Shown piece by piece: positions 57,895-64,000 of a DNA stretch of 64,000 nucleotides. The notes beneath the pieces were generated by a model. The model did not search any database and was not told the origin of the DNA. It saw only the letters and a program-made list of their open reading frames with translations. Numbering within the stretch: the stretch's first letter is position 1; every line of letters starts with the position of its first letter. The position numbers were made by a program, and so were the translations under genes. The stretch comes from Glaciibacter superstes DSM 21135 (GTDB taxonomy: Bacteria > Actinomycetota > Actinomycetes > Actinomycetales > Microbacteriaceae), in the NCBI RefSeq assembly GCF_000421145.1, contig NZ_ATWH01000007.1:186001-250000 (forward strand). Reading direction: 5' to 3'.

Positions 57895-58764
57895 TCAGGC
57901 CGATCCGGGCGCCCGGATCATGCCCTCCTGGGCGACGGAGGCGACCAGGACCCCATCGCGGTCGAAGAAGCGGCCGAAGTTCAGCCCGCGACCGCTCTGC
58001 ACGCCGCCGACTTCCTGCACGTAGAGCAGCCAGTCGTCGGCGCGGGCGTCGCGGTGGAACCACATCGCGTGGTCGAGGCTCGCGGTGCGGAGGCCCGGTG
58101 ACGACCAGTGCAACCCGAGCACCCGAAGCGAGGGCTCCAGGATGGTGTAGTCGCAGACGTAAGCGATCGCTGCGCGGTGCAGCGCGGGGTCGTCGGGCAA
58201 CCGTTCGAAGGCGCGCACCCACACCGCCTGGTAGGGCGTGGCCTCGCCTTCGAGCCGCAGGTAGAGCGGGCCCGGAACGTGCCGGTGGTCGAAGCTCCGG
58301 CCGTACGCCCAGTAGGCGGCCGCGTCGTCGTGCGCGTCGCGGAGGTACTCGGCCGAGCTGGGGAGCGATTCCGGCGCCGGTGTTTCCGGGCTGGGCGGGG
58401 CATGGGTTGGGCCGTTCTCGGGTACCTGGAACGAGGCGGTGCTGAGGAAGACCGCTTTGTCGTTCTGGAATGCGCGGACCTGCCGGGTGGAGTAGCCGCG
58501 GCCGTCTCTCAACAGTTCGACTTCGTAGCGCACCTCGAGGCCCACGTCGACCGGGCGGAGGAAGGTGTTGTGCAGTGAATGCAGCGTCCGGTCCTGCTCG
58601 ATGGTCGCTGTCGCCGCGACGACAGCCTGGGCGACCATGTCGCCGCCGTACGCCTTCGGCCACGGAACATATTGCGCCTCGGCGGTGAAGGCGCGGTCGA
58701 AGACCTGCGCCGGCACCTCGGTGAGCGCGATCGCCCGGCGGAACACCTCCGCGGACTCGGTCAT
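57895..58764 (-). CDS. Acyl-CoA thioesterase II (TesB-like)
   Basis: A 289-residue double-hotdog thioesterase. The first hotdog carries KAYGGDMVAQAVVAA with the catalytic Gln/Asp region nearby; the second carries LGLHWSSPGLRTASLDHAMWFH and LLYVQE with the SGRGLNFGRFFDRDG end, the usual TesB signature. TesB enzymes release free acids from CoA esters. Its ATG overlaps the cupin stop (ATGA), and the ligase follows after 48 bp, so it belongs to the aryl-CoA operon. It could free the hydroxylated aromatic acid (for example gentisate from gentisyl-CoA) for ring cleavage or rescue CoA. Confidence 0.88.
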   Translation of the reverse strand: MTESAEVFRRAIALTEVPAQVFDRAFTAEAQYVPWPKAYGGDMVAQAVVAATATIEQDRTLHSLHNTFLRPVDVGLEVRYEVELLRDGRGYSTRQVRAFQNDKAVFLSTASFQVPENGPTHAPPSPETPAPESLPSSAEYLRDAHDDAAAYWAYGRSFDHRHVPGPLYLRLEGEATPYQAVWVRAFERLPDDPALHRAAIAYVCDYTILEPSLRVLGLHWSSPGLRTASLDHAMWFHRDARADDWLLYVQEVGGVQSGRGLNFGRFFDRDGVLVASVAQEGMIRAPGSA

Positions 58765-59219
58765 GCGCGGCGGAACCCCTCGAGCACGTTGTCTTCGACC
58801 TCCGGCAGGTCGACCACGATGTTGTCCGGGGTGCGCGTGGTCAGCCAGATCAGGTCGTCCGTGACCGACCTGTTGGCCTCGACGTGCGGCATGAACGGCG
58901 GCACGAAGACCCAGTCACCCTCGGCCATATCAATCCATTGTGCGTAGTCCTCGCCGAAGTAGATCCGGGCACGGCCGCGCAGGACGTAGCCGCCGGTCTC
59001 GGCCTCACCGTGGTGGTGGGGGAGCGAGCGATAGCCCGGCTTATTGGAGACTTGACCGAACCAGATTCTATTCGCCTCCGTGTGCTGCGGACCGACGCCC
59101 GTGACGCGGATGCAGTCGCCCGAGGAGAGAGTGCGCGTGTCTTCCTCGCCCGAGCGGGTGACCTGTGGCACCTTGTCCCATCGGAGTTCTTCGGTGGAGA
59201 TCGAGTGGTCTGCGGTCAT
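58761..59219 (-). CDS. Single-domain cupin protein
   Basis: A 152-residue cupin. Motif 1 is HHHGEAETGGYVLRGRARIYFG with two or three His and a Glu as metal ligands; motif 2 is GDWVFVPPFMPHVEANRS with a further His. Single-domain cupins of this size can be dioxygenases, isomerases or binding proteins; gentisate 1,2-dioxygenases are normally about twice as long. In this operon, between an FAH-fold hydrolase and a TesB thioesterase and joined to both by ATGA overlaps, it is the only candidate for a ring-cleaving dioxygenase. That role is inference from context. Confidence 0.83.
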   Translation of the reverse strand: MTADHSISTEELRWDKVPQVTRSGEEDTRTLSSGDCIRVTGVGPQHTEANRIWFGQVSNKPGYRSLPHHHGEAETGGYVLRGRARIYFGEDYAQWIDMAEGDWVFVPPFMPHVEANRSVTDDLIWLTTRTPDNIVVDLPEVEDNVLEGFRRA

Positions 59220-60064
59220 GAGTTGTGCCTCTCTTTCGTGAGAATCCGGTTACGGAGTTCGCCGATTCCGGCGATCCGCGTGATGAGTACGTCGCCGTCG
59301 GCGAGGTACCGCCGCGGTTCCCGGCCGACGCCCACGCCTCCGGGCGTGCCGGTCAGCACGAGGTCGCCGGGGCCGAGGGCGGTGAAGCCCGAGATGTATG
59401 ACACGAGGGTCGCTGCGTCGAAGACCATTCGGCCAGTGTCACTGTGCTGCATTAGCTCGTCGCCGACGAGACAGCTAATCTCAGCACCGGCGGCCGGATC
59501 GAACTCGTCGGCCGTGACGACGACCGGACCCACCGGAGTGGTGCGGTCAAAGGCCTTGCCCTGGAACCACTGCAAGGTGCGGCTCTGCCAATCGCGCATC
59601 GACACGTCGTTCGCGATGGTGTAGCCGAAAATCGCGCCTTGCGCCTCCGTCCGGTCGCCGCTGCGGATCGGAGCGCCGATTACCACGGCCAGCTCCGCCT
59701 CCCAGTCGATGGCCGACGATCCGGTGACCAGAATGTCGTCGTCCGGTCCGGTGAGTGTGTCGGCGAACTTCGCGAACAGCGTCGGGAATTCGGGGGTCTC
59801 CCTGCCGGTTTCTTCGATGTGATCGGCATAGTTCAGGCCGCAGCACACAATCTTGGCGGGGGCGTGAAGAGGATTGGTGAGCTGCGCATCCTCGGCTGTG
59901 ATCCTGTCCCCGGAGGTGAGGGCGGCATCGGCCAGTCGCCGCCAGTCGGGGCGCGCGAGCAAGGCGGTGACGTCCGCCGCGGTGGCGATCGTCGCCCAAC
60001 CTGTGCCATCGAAGACGGCGGCGGCGGTACCGCCGACGTTGGTCCTCATCGCTGCTAGCTGCAT
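59216..60064 (-). CDS. Fumarylacetoacetate hydrolase (FAH) family protein
   Basis: A 282-residue FAH-fold enzyme. The metal site is visible in KIVCCGLNYADHIEETG, then DWEAELAVVIG (Glu/Glu) and GYTIANDVSMRDWQ (Asp); GTPGGVGVGREPRRYLADGD near the C-terminus completes the pattern. Members hydrolyse C-C bonds of fumarylpyruvate, acylpyruvates or 2-oxo-dienoates after ring cleavage. It is the first gene of the aryl-CoA operon and its stop overlaps the cupin ATG. In a gentisate-type route it would cut fumarylpyruvate or maleylpyruvate. The promoter lies in the 141-bp gap to ridA-like. Confidence 0.9.
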   Translation of the reverse strand: MQLAAMRTNVGGTAAAVFDGTGWATIATAADVTALLARPDWRRLADAALTSGDRITAEDAQLTNPLHAPAKIVCCGLNYADHIEETGRETPEFPTLFAKFADTLTGPDDDILVTGSSAIDWEAELAVVIGAPIRSGDRTEAQGAIFGYTIANDVSMRDWQSRTLQWFQGKAFDRTTPVGPVVVTADEFDPAAGAEISCLVGDELMQHSDTGRMVFDAATLVSYISGFTALGPGDLVLTGTPGGVGVGREPRRYLADGDVLITRIAGIGELRNRILTKERHNS

Positions 60065-60109
60065 CGGGCTCGACCTCCGTACTCCGTTGTCAGGTGTGTA
60101 GTGGACCTG

Positions 60110-60152
60110 AGTATGGCATACTTTTGACGAACGTCACAAGCACGCGATATCA
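60110..60152. promoter_or_regulatory. Divergent promoter region with palindrome
   Basis: For the RidA-like gene: TTGACG (60124-60129) and GATATC (60146-60151), 16 bp apart. For the reverse operon: TTGTGA (60134-60139) and CATACT (60110-60115), 18 bp apart. The perfect palindrome GTATG-G-CATAC (60111-60121) covers the reverse -10 and touches the forward -35, so one protein (PaaX- or LysR-type) could control both directions. Confidence 0.5.
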
Positions 60153-60205
60153 ATACGGTGGCGGACAACGGATCTGCGGCATCGCCGTACGGAGAAGGGA
60201 CACTT

Positions 60206-60604
60206 ATGTCACGCCGAATCATCAACCCACCTGAACTCGTCGAGCCCGTCGGCTTCGCACACGGCGTCGTCGCCGGCTCGACGGTCTACCTCGGCGGTCA
60301 GACGGCGATGGACGCCTCGGGTCGGATCGTGCCCGGTGGAATTGTCGAGCAGTTCGAGCGGGCGTTCACCAACGTGCTGATCACATTGCGCGCGGCCGGC
60401 GGACAGCCGGAAGACCTGGTTGACGTCACTATCTATCTCACGGATGTCGACGATTACCAGCGCAACGGCAAGGCGATCGGCGCCAAATGGCGCGACCTCG
60501 CGGGCACCGAATATCCGGCCATGGCCGGCATCGGCATCACCAAGCTCTGGCAGCCAGAGGCATTGATCGAGATCCAGGGGGTCGCCCATATCTCCGCGCT
60601 CTAA
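60206..60604 (+). CDS. RidA family (YjgF/YER057c) protein
   Basis: A 132-residue RidA-fold protein. RidA proteins are trimers that hydrolyse enamine/imine intermediates to oxo acids and ammonia; the sequence has the typical GSTVYLGGQTAMDASGRIV strand, LVDVTIYLTDVDDYQ, and PAMAGIGITKL with the substrate-site region, but the catalytic Arg of true RidA (usually in an R-x-C/A-x-V segment near residue 105) is not evident, so it may belong to a divergent subgroup. ATG at 60206 after GGAGAAGGG. Divergent from the aryl-CoA operon, which suggests that the route makes imines, as an anthranilate route would. Confidence 0.88.
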   Translation: MSRRIINPPELVEPVGFAHGVVAGSTVYLGGQTAMDASGRIVPGGIVEQFERAFTNVLITLRAAGGQPEDLVDVTIYLTDVDDYQRNGKAIGAKWRDLAGTEYPAMAGIGITKLWQPEALIEIQGVAHISAL

Positions 60605-60730
60605 CCGCTTGCGCGCAGGTGCGGATGGTAGAGTCACGCTACTCTGACGGTCGCCACAAGAGCGATACACCCAACTGCGCTGATGGTCTGCGCCGAAGCG
60701 ACCGCTGACCACGATCTGAGGAGGTGTTCC

Positions 60731-61636
60731 GTGGCGCTCAGCGTGCACCAGCTCCACTGCTTCATCGCCGTCGTCGACCACGGCACCGTCACTCGTGCCT
60801 CCCAGCACCTCTACATCTCCCAGCCAGCGCTGTCGGCGCAGATCCGTGCACTCGAGGCCATCGTGGGCGTGGCTCTGTTCGAACGGCACGCGAAAGGGAT
60901 GGCGCTCAGTACCGCGGGCGAGGGCTTCCTGCCGCACGCACGCGCATCGCTGACTGAGCTGGACGCAGCGGTTGCTGCTGCTCGCACCCTGGATCGCGAG
61001 GACCAGTCGCCGGTGCGCGTCGGCATCATCATGGGCACGCAGACCGAACTCATCGCGCGCGTGCTCCGCACCTTCCGGAACGACTTCCCCGATAGCCACG
61101 TCGAACTCATGGAGTACGCCTTCGACCAGCCTTCGGCGGGGTTGATGCTGCACAAGACAGACGTATCGTTCGTCATCCTGCCGATCCTCTCCGACGGCCT
61201 GGGTCTCCTGCCCCTCGGGCGGCCGGGGATCATCGCTGTGCTGCCCGTTGGTCACGCGCTGAGCTCGCGTGGGACCGTGAGGATCGGGGAACTGCTCGAC
61301 GAACCGTGGGTCGCCACGGACACGCTTGATACGGCGTGCCGCGAATACTGGTCGGCCTCTGCCTACCGGAGCAAGCCGGCGGTCGCGCATCACACTGTGC
61401 GCAGCCTTGACAAGTTCGTGCAGCTGGTGGCATCGAACGAGGCGATCGGGATCGCTCCCGCCTGGGTGGCGGATACCTACCGCGGCCATCCGGTCTGTTT
61501 CGTGCCAGTCGTCGGCATCGAGCCTCCGACGATCGCCCTCGCCTGGCGTGAGGCCGACGGGGACCGACCGCTCGTACGGCGCCTGCGGGCCGTGGCCGAG
61601 CAGGTCTCCTTGGCTGAGGAAATTGTCACGTCGTGA
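60731..61636 (+). CDS. LysR family transcriptional regulator
   Basis: A 301-residue LysR protein. HTH at residues 1-60 (VHQLHCFIAVVDHGTVTRASQHLYISQPALSAQIRALEAIVGVALFERHAKG), then the two-lobed effector domain from about 90. The GTG at 60731 follows GAGGAGG; upstream in-frame codons are not conserved. It lies between the RidA-like gene (same strand) and the reverse-strand NifU/amidohydrolase pair and may activate either. LysR binding motifs of the T-N11-A type were not traced with confidence. The inducer is probably an aromatic or oxo acid. Confidence 0.9.
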   Translation: MALSVHQLHCFIAVVDHGTVTRASQHLYISQPALSAQIRALEAIVGVALFERHAKGMALSTAGEGFLPHARASLTELDAAVAAARTLDREDQSPVRVGIIMGTQTELIARVLRTFRNDFPDSHVELMEYAFDQPSAGLMLHKTDVSFVILPILSDGLGLLPLGRPGIIAVLPVGHALSSRGTVRIGELLDEPWVATDTLDTACREYWSASAYRSKPAVAHHTVRSLDKFVQLVASNEAIGIAPAWVADTYRGHPVCFVPVVGIEPPTIALAWREADGDRPLVRRLRAVAEQVSLAEEIVTS

Positions 61637-61691
61637 AGACGGTCCGCGGCGAGGCCGTGGAGCAGATGCGCCGTCCACGACATCACCGGCC

Positions 61692-61973
61692 CTAGGCTCG
61701 GAGGCTCTCTACGAGGGCCAGCCGATTCTCCTCGTTGATGCGCGTGCCGAGGATCTGGATGTCGGTCACGTTACCTACCGTGCCGAGGGCTGGGCGCACG
61801 AGCGTCTCCGCGCAAACCGGGCGATACGTGCATCCGGTGCACATGCCCCGGAATCCGACCACCACGTTCCCGTCCTCGGCCGCGATCACCTCGACGCCGC
61901 CCTTGTGAACGCTCATCACCCGATTGAGTGAGACCACACGGCGGTCGAGGTCTTCGGGGGAGATCTCACTCAT
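61692..61973 (-). CDS. NifU-like (Fe-S scaffold C-terminal domain) small protein
   Basis: A 93-residue protein matching the NifU C-terminal domain: an N-terminal helix followed by VMSVHKGGVEVIAAEDGNVVVGFRGMCTGCTYRPVC with the CxxC pair that holds an Fe-S cluster in Nfu proteins. A further Cys follows four residues later. Its ATG overlaps the stop of the amidohydrolase (ATGA), so both are made together. In Nfu proteins the domain delivers Fe-S clusters; here it may serve as an iron or cluster carrier for the partner enzyme or as an electron carrier, which is inference. Confidence 0.8.
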   Translation of the reverse strand: MSEISPEDLDRRVVSLNRVMSVHKGGVEVIAAEDGNVVVGFRGMCTGCTYRPVCAETLVRPALGTVGNVTDIQILGTRINEENRLALVESLRA

Positions 61974-63004
61974 GACCCGGCGCCTTGAAACACCGGCTTC
62001 GCCGCGAGCTCAGTCTTTTTCGCCTCGACGTCGACGTCGTACAGCCGCGCCATGTTGAGACCCAGGATGAGTTCCTTGTCCTGCCGGGTGATCTGCGGGT
62101 AGCCATAGCCCTTGCGCAGGTCCAGCGGGATCTCGAGTTCGATGAAGTCCTTGAGGAAGGGAGCAGGGGCGCCGGTCATCGCGGCCTCGGAACCCCACAG
62201 CAGCTTGTGTGCGCCGACCTCCATGAGGAGCCGCCCGAGCTGCTCCTGCACCTGGCGGGGAGCGATCTTGTAGAAGGCCAGAACGCCGGAGAGCGCGAGG
62301 TAGACGTTCGGGAACCGCGAGGCGATCGAAACCGCCTCGTCGAAGTATGGCAGGGCGAGGTGGTGGATGACGAAGTTGAGGTCGGGGAAGTCTCGCGCGG
62401 GTCGCTGGAGGTCGACGGGGCGCAGCTTCTCGACGTCCCACATCCCAAAAGGCAGACCCTTGTGGAATTGGAGGTTCTTGATCCCCAACTCCCCGGCGTG
62501 CTCGTACATCGGGTACGCGAGGTCGCGGTCGTCACAGCTCCACGAGAGGTCGATGTGGGTGTTATAGAACTTGATCGAGCGTGCGCCAAGTTCCTTGACC
62601 TGCCGGGTCATCTCTGTCTTCGCCCCGTGCAGACCGTGGTGGATGGGGTCGACGCCGCCCGAGAGCAGCACACGCTCCGGGTAGCGCGCCTTGAAGTCGG
62701 CCTGCGCCTGGATCGAGGAGAATGAGTCCTGGAACCAGTCCCAGACCGGCACGGCACACGCCATGGCCATGTCCACCGGTGACTGCACGAACTCGATGTC
62801 GAACATCTGCTCCGAAGTGAACTTGGTCTCCCAATCGAAGTCGCCGGTGAACTGGCCCTGCTGCGGTTCATACTTCATCATGTCCATCGCAATAGCCCAA
62901 CCCTGCAGCATCGGCTCCATTGCACGCATTTCCTTGCGTTGATTTCCGGGCGAGAAGTCGTAGACATGGCAGACGCAGTCGAATACGAACATGTCATCGA
63001 TCAT
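61970..63004 (-). CDS. ACMSD-like amidohydrolase with atypical metal-site residues
   Basis: A 344-residue TIM-barrel of the amidohydrolase 2 family, overall similar to metal-dependent decarboxylases, with LSGGVDP, KFYNTHIDLSW, NLQFHKGLPFGMWD, NFVIHHLALPYFDEAV and LLWGSEAAM along the barrel. The first HxH motif reads FDCVCHVYD, so only the second His is present, and the usual GSD Asp is Glu (GSE). A Cys pair (CVC) sits at the first position instead. Metal binding may therefore differ, for instance iron or Fe-S instead of Zn, which fits its coupling to a NifU-like protein. ATG at 63004 with AAAGGAG upstream. Confidence 0.78.
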   Translation of the reverse strand: MIDDMFVFDCVCHVYDFSPGNQRKEMRAMEPMLQGWAIAMDMMKYEPQQGQFTGDFDWETKFTSEQMFDIEFVQSPVDMAMACAVPVWDWFQDSFSSIQAQADFKARYPERVLLSGGVDPIHHGLHGAKTEMTRQVKELGARSIKFYNTHIDLSWSCDDRDLAYPMYEHAGELGIKNLQFHKGLPFGMWDVEKLRPVDLQRPARDFPDLNFVIHHLALPYFDEAVSIASRFPNVYLALSGVLAFYKIAPRQVQEQLGRLLMEVGAHKLLWGSEAAMTGAPAPFLKDFIELEIPLDLRKGYGYPQITRQDKELILGLNMARLYDVDVEAKKTELAAKPVFQGAGS

Positions 63005-63560
63005 CGAAACACTCCTTTGTGATCCGGCACCGCACCCTGCGGTCCGACGGCCTCTACACGCGCAAAAGCCCCGCAACTAGGATCGCTCAGCAGCGCTAAG
63101 GATCTCCAATACGTATTCCGACACCCCTATACCTCTTTGGTTATGACAAGGCTTTTTCGACTCATCGCAATCGCGAGGTGTAGTCGGGTTCTGAAGCCGT
63201 TGGCTGCGGGGAGCGATCTGGCGATGTCGTCCGTCAGGTTGCGAAAGCTGAGCGCGGAGCCGCTGAAGTAGTCGAGGGGTCCGTTGCTACCTGCTCTCGT
63301 CCCGTTCGATGTGCCGTGCCGGCCGGGAACCCCAGCAGGTCCTCGGCGCGGCGATTCAGAGTCCGTCCGAGTGCGATCGGCGAGGTCAGCGTCGGTCGGG
63401 ACGCCGTGGCTGCCTCCGGCCTGTTGAGAACTCTGAACAACTCACAGTGGGTTGATCGCAATATGAGTGATGTAGTTTGCTAACTCTCAGTGGACAAGAA
63501 AAGGCCTCCGAGTGATAGGGGCCCTTGTCCTTGCATGGGATTTTGCAGCTGTGGGCGATG
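63005..63560. other. No intact gene; possible IS30-type remnant
   Basis: About 550 bp of low coding quality. On the reverse strand around 63330-63370 the sequence reads TLNRRAEDLLGF, recalling the LNxRPRKTLGF end of IS30-family transposases with changes, but no DDE motif or inverted repeat can be traced. I see no RNA gene and no clear promoter other than the start signals of the amidohydrolase near 63010-63050. Confidence 0.35.
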
Positions 63561-63579
63561 CTCCGCACCTCCTAACAGG

Positions 63580-63829
63580 GAGAGGGATCTGAGGGCCGGC
63601 CGCGATCGTTGGGATACGGCAGGGCCGAACCTGAGGTCGGGGCGGCCGAAGCCGTCGAACTTCTGCTGTCAGCGAGTCGCCGCCGCGGCCGGGAAGCACG
63701 TCGCCGTTGAGTAGTTCGCCTGCGGCCCGGCCCGATACGGCTCCGATGAAGGTGAGGGAGGGGAGCGTCGCCGAACGCTAAGGGTGGTGTGACTGCGACG
63801 GCTAGCGTGAATGATTCTTCGAGGTTCAT
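63580..63829 (-). pseudogene. Relic of a DUF3237-family gene
   Basis: The reverse frame from the ATG at 63829 begins MNLEESFTLAVAVTPPLAFGDAP, then similarity moves to another frame as LPSLTFIGAVSGRAAGELLNGDVLPGRGGDSLTA. Together these match the start of DUF3237 proteins (…LAVTPPLxLG…FIxVTGGxxxGExLxGxVLPGGxD…). The frame changes near 63757 and the rest of the domain is missing. No function is known for the family. Confidence 0.42.
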
Positions 63830-63915
63830 GGGTTCCTCAACACTTCCTGGTGCGCGTTGGGAGCGCGGAGCCAGTCGCCCCCTCAGCGTCCGGCCGCTGC
63901 CCCTGCTTGTTGTTC

Positions 63916-64000
63916 CTAGAGCTGGACCTCGCCGCCGTCTACGAAGAGTTCGGTACCAGTGATGAAGCTGGCCTGCTCGGAGGCAAGGAACAGCACGACG
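63916..64000 (-). CDS. SDR family oxidoreductase (3' end only)
   Basis: The last 28 residues are visible: VVLFLASEQASFITGTELFVDGG and a short tail ending at the TAG at 63916-63918. This is the hallmark C-terminus of classical short-chain dehydrogenases, where LASxxASFITG and the VDGG strand close the substrate pocket. The gene continues beyond the window, so its cofactor site and substrate cannot be judged. Confidence 0.85.
   Translation of the reverse strand, partial: VVLFLASEQASFITGTELFVDGGEVQL

Noticed and set aside
1-64000. tRNA, rRNA, riboswitch or CRISPR elements
   Set aside because: No cloverleaf with a GTTCRA arm, no rRNA-like stretch and no conserved riboswitch core was recognised by eye; a covariance-model search would be needed to exclude small RNAs.

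Overview
The window is high-GC DNA with closely packed genes, many ATGA/GTGA start-stop overlaps and frequent GTG starts. Together with a TetR regulator next to bioY whose operators match the BioQ consensus, a LAxTG-anchored surface protein and abundant FCD-type GntR regulators, this points to an actinobacterium, most likely a soil- or plant-associated member of the Microbacteriaceae (inference; no rRNA or marker gene is present). Almost everything is accessory: catabolic operons, transporters, regulators and debris of mobile elements.

1-12.7 kb: catabolic island. A divergent/convergent set holds a cyclic amidohydrolase (partial), an aldehyde dehydrogenase, an alpha/beta hydrolase of the pseudooxynicotine-hydrolase type, a CocE-like hydrolase, a GntR regulator, an asparaginase-fold amidase, a second alpha/beta hydrolase, an LVIVD-repeat propeller protein, an MFS transporter, an isochorismatase-fold hydrolase and a canonical ACMSD-type amidohydrolase. 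The enzymes suit hydrolytic breakdown of an amide-containing or N-heterocyclic compound; the substrate cannot be read from sequence.

12.7-23.8 kb: after an IS3 remnant come two tandem FadR-type regulators, a four-carbon-acid sugar kinase, a beta-hydroxyacid dehydrogenase, an aldo/keto reductase, a CUT1 sugar ABC importer without its ATPase, and a GH127 glycosidase with its Cys/Glu metal site intact. This is a sugar or sugar-acid utilisation locus.

24-37.7 kb: an MFS gene frameshifted and cut by an IS, a large LuxR (LAL/MalT-like) regulator, a 2494-residue repetitive sortase-anchored surface protein, and an intact paralogue of the broken MFS gene.

37.8-45.4 kb: MarR gene, AlkD-like relic, then a BioQ-controlled biotin-uptake operon (bioY, acyl-CoA ligase, thiolase-like protein, bioM) whose bioN is cut after about 17 codons and followed by fragments of an ABC-F gene and an IS481 transposase. 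Further relics (tautomerase, alpha-hydroxyacid oxidase) surround a CGNR zinc-finger gene.

45.4-53 kb: an operon for an MHS-type transporter, HpcH/HpaI aldolase and D-2-hydroxyacid dehydrogenase with a divergent GntR regulator; then a CobW-like GTPase translationally coupled to a YtcJ-type amidohydrolase, and an alpha/beta hydrolase.

52.9-64 kb: a tightly coupled aromatic acyl-CoA operon (FAH-fold hydrolase, cupin, TesB thioesterase, aryl-CoA ligase, monooxygenase/Old Yellow Enzyme fusion, PaaX regulator), a divergent RidA protein, a LysR regulator, a NifU-like protein coupled to an amidohydrolase with an atypical metal site, decayed DNA and the end of an SDR gene.
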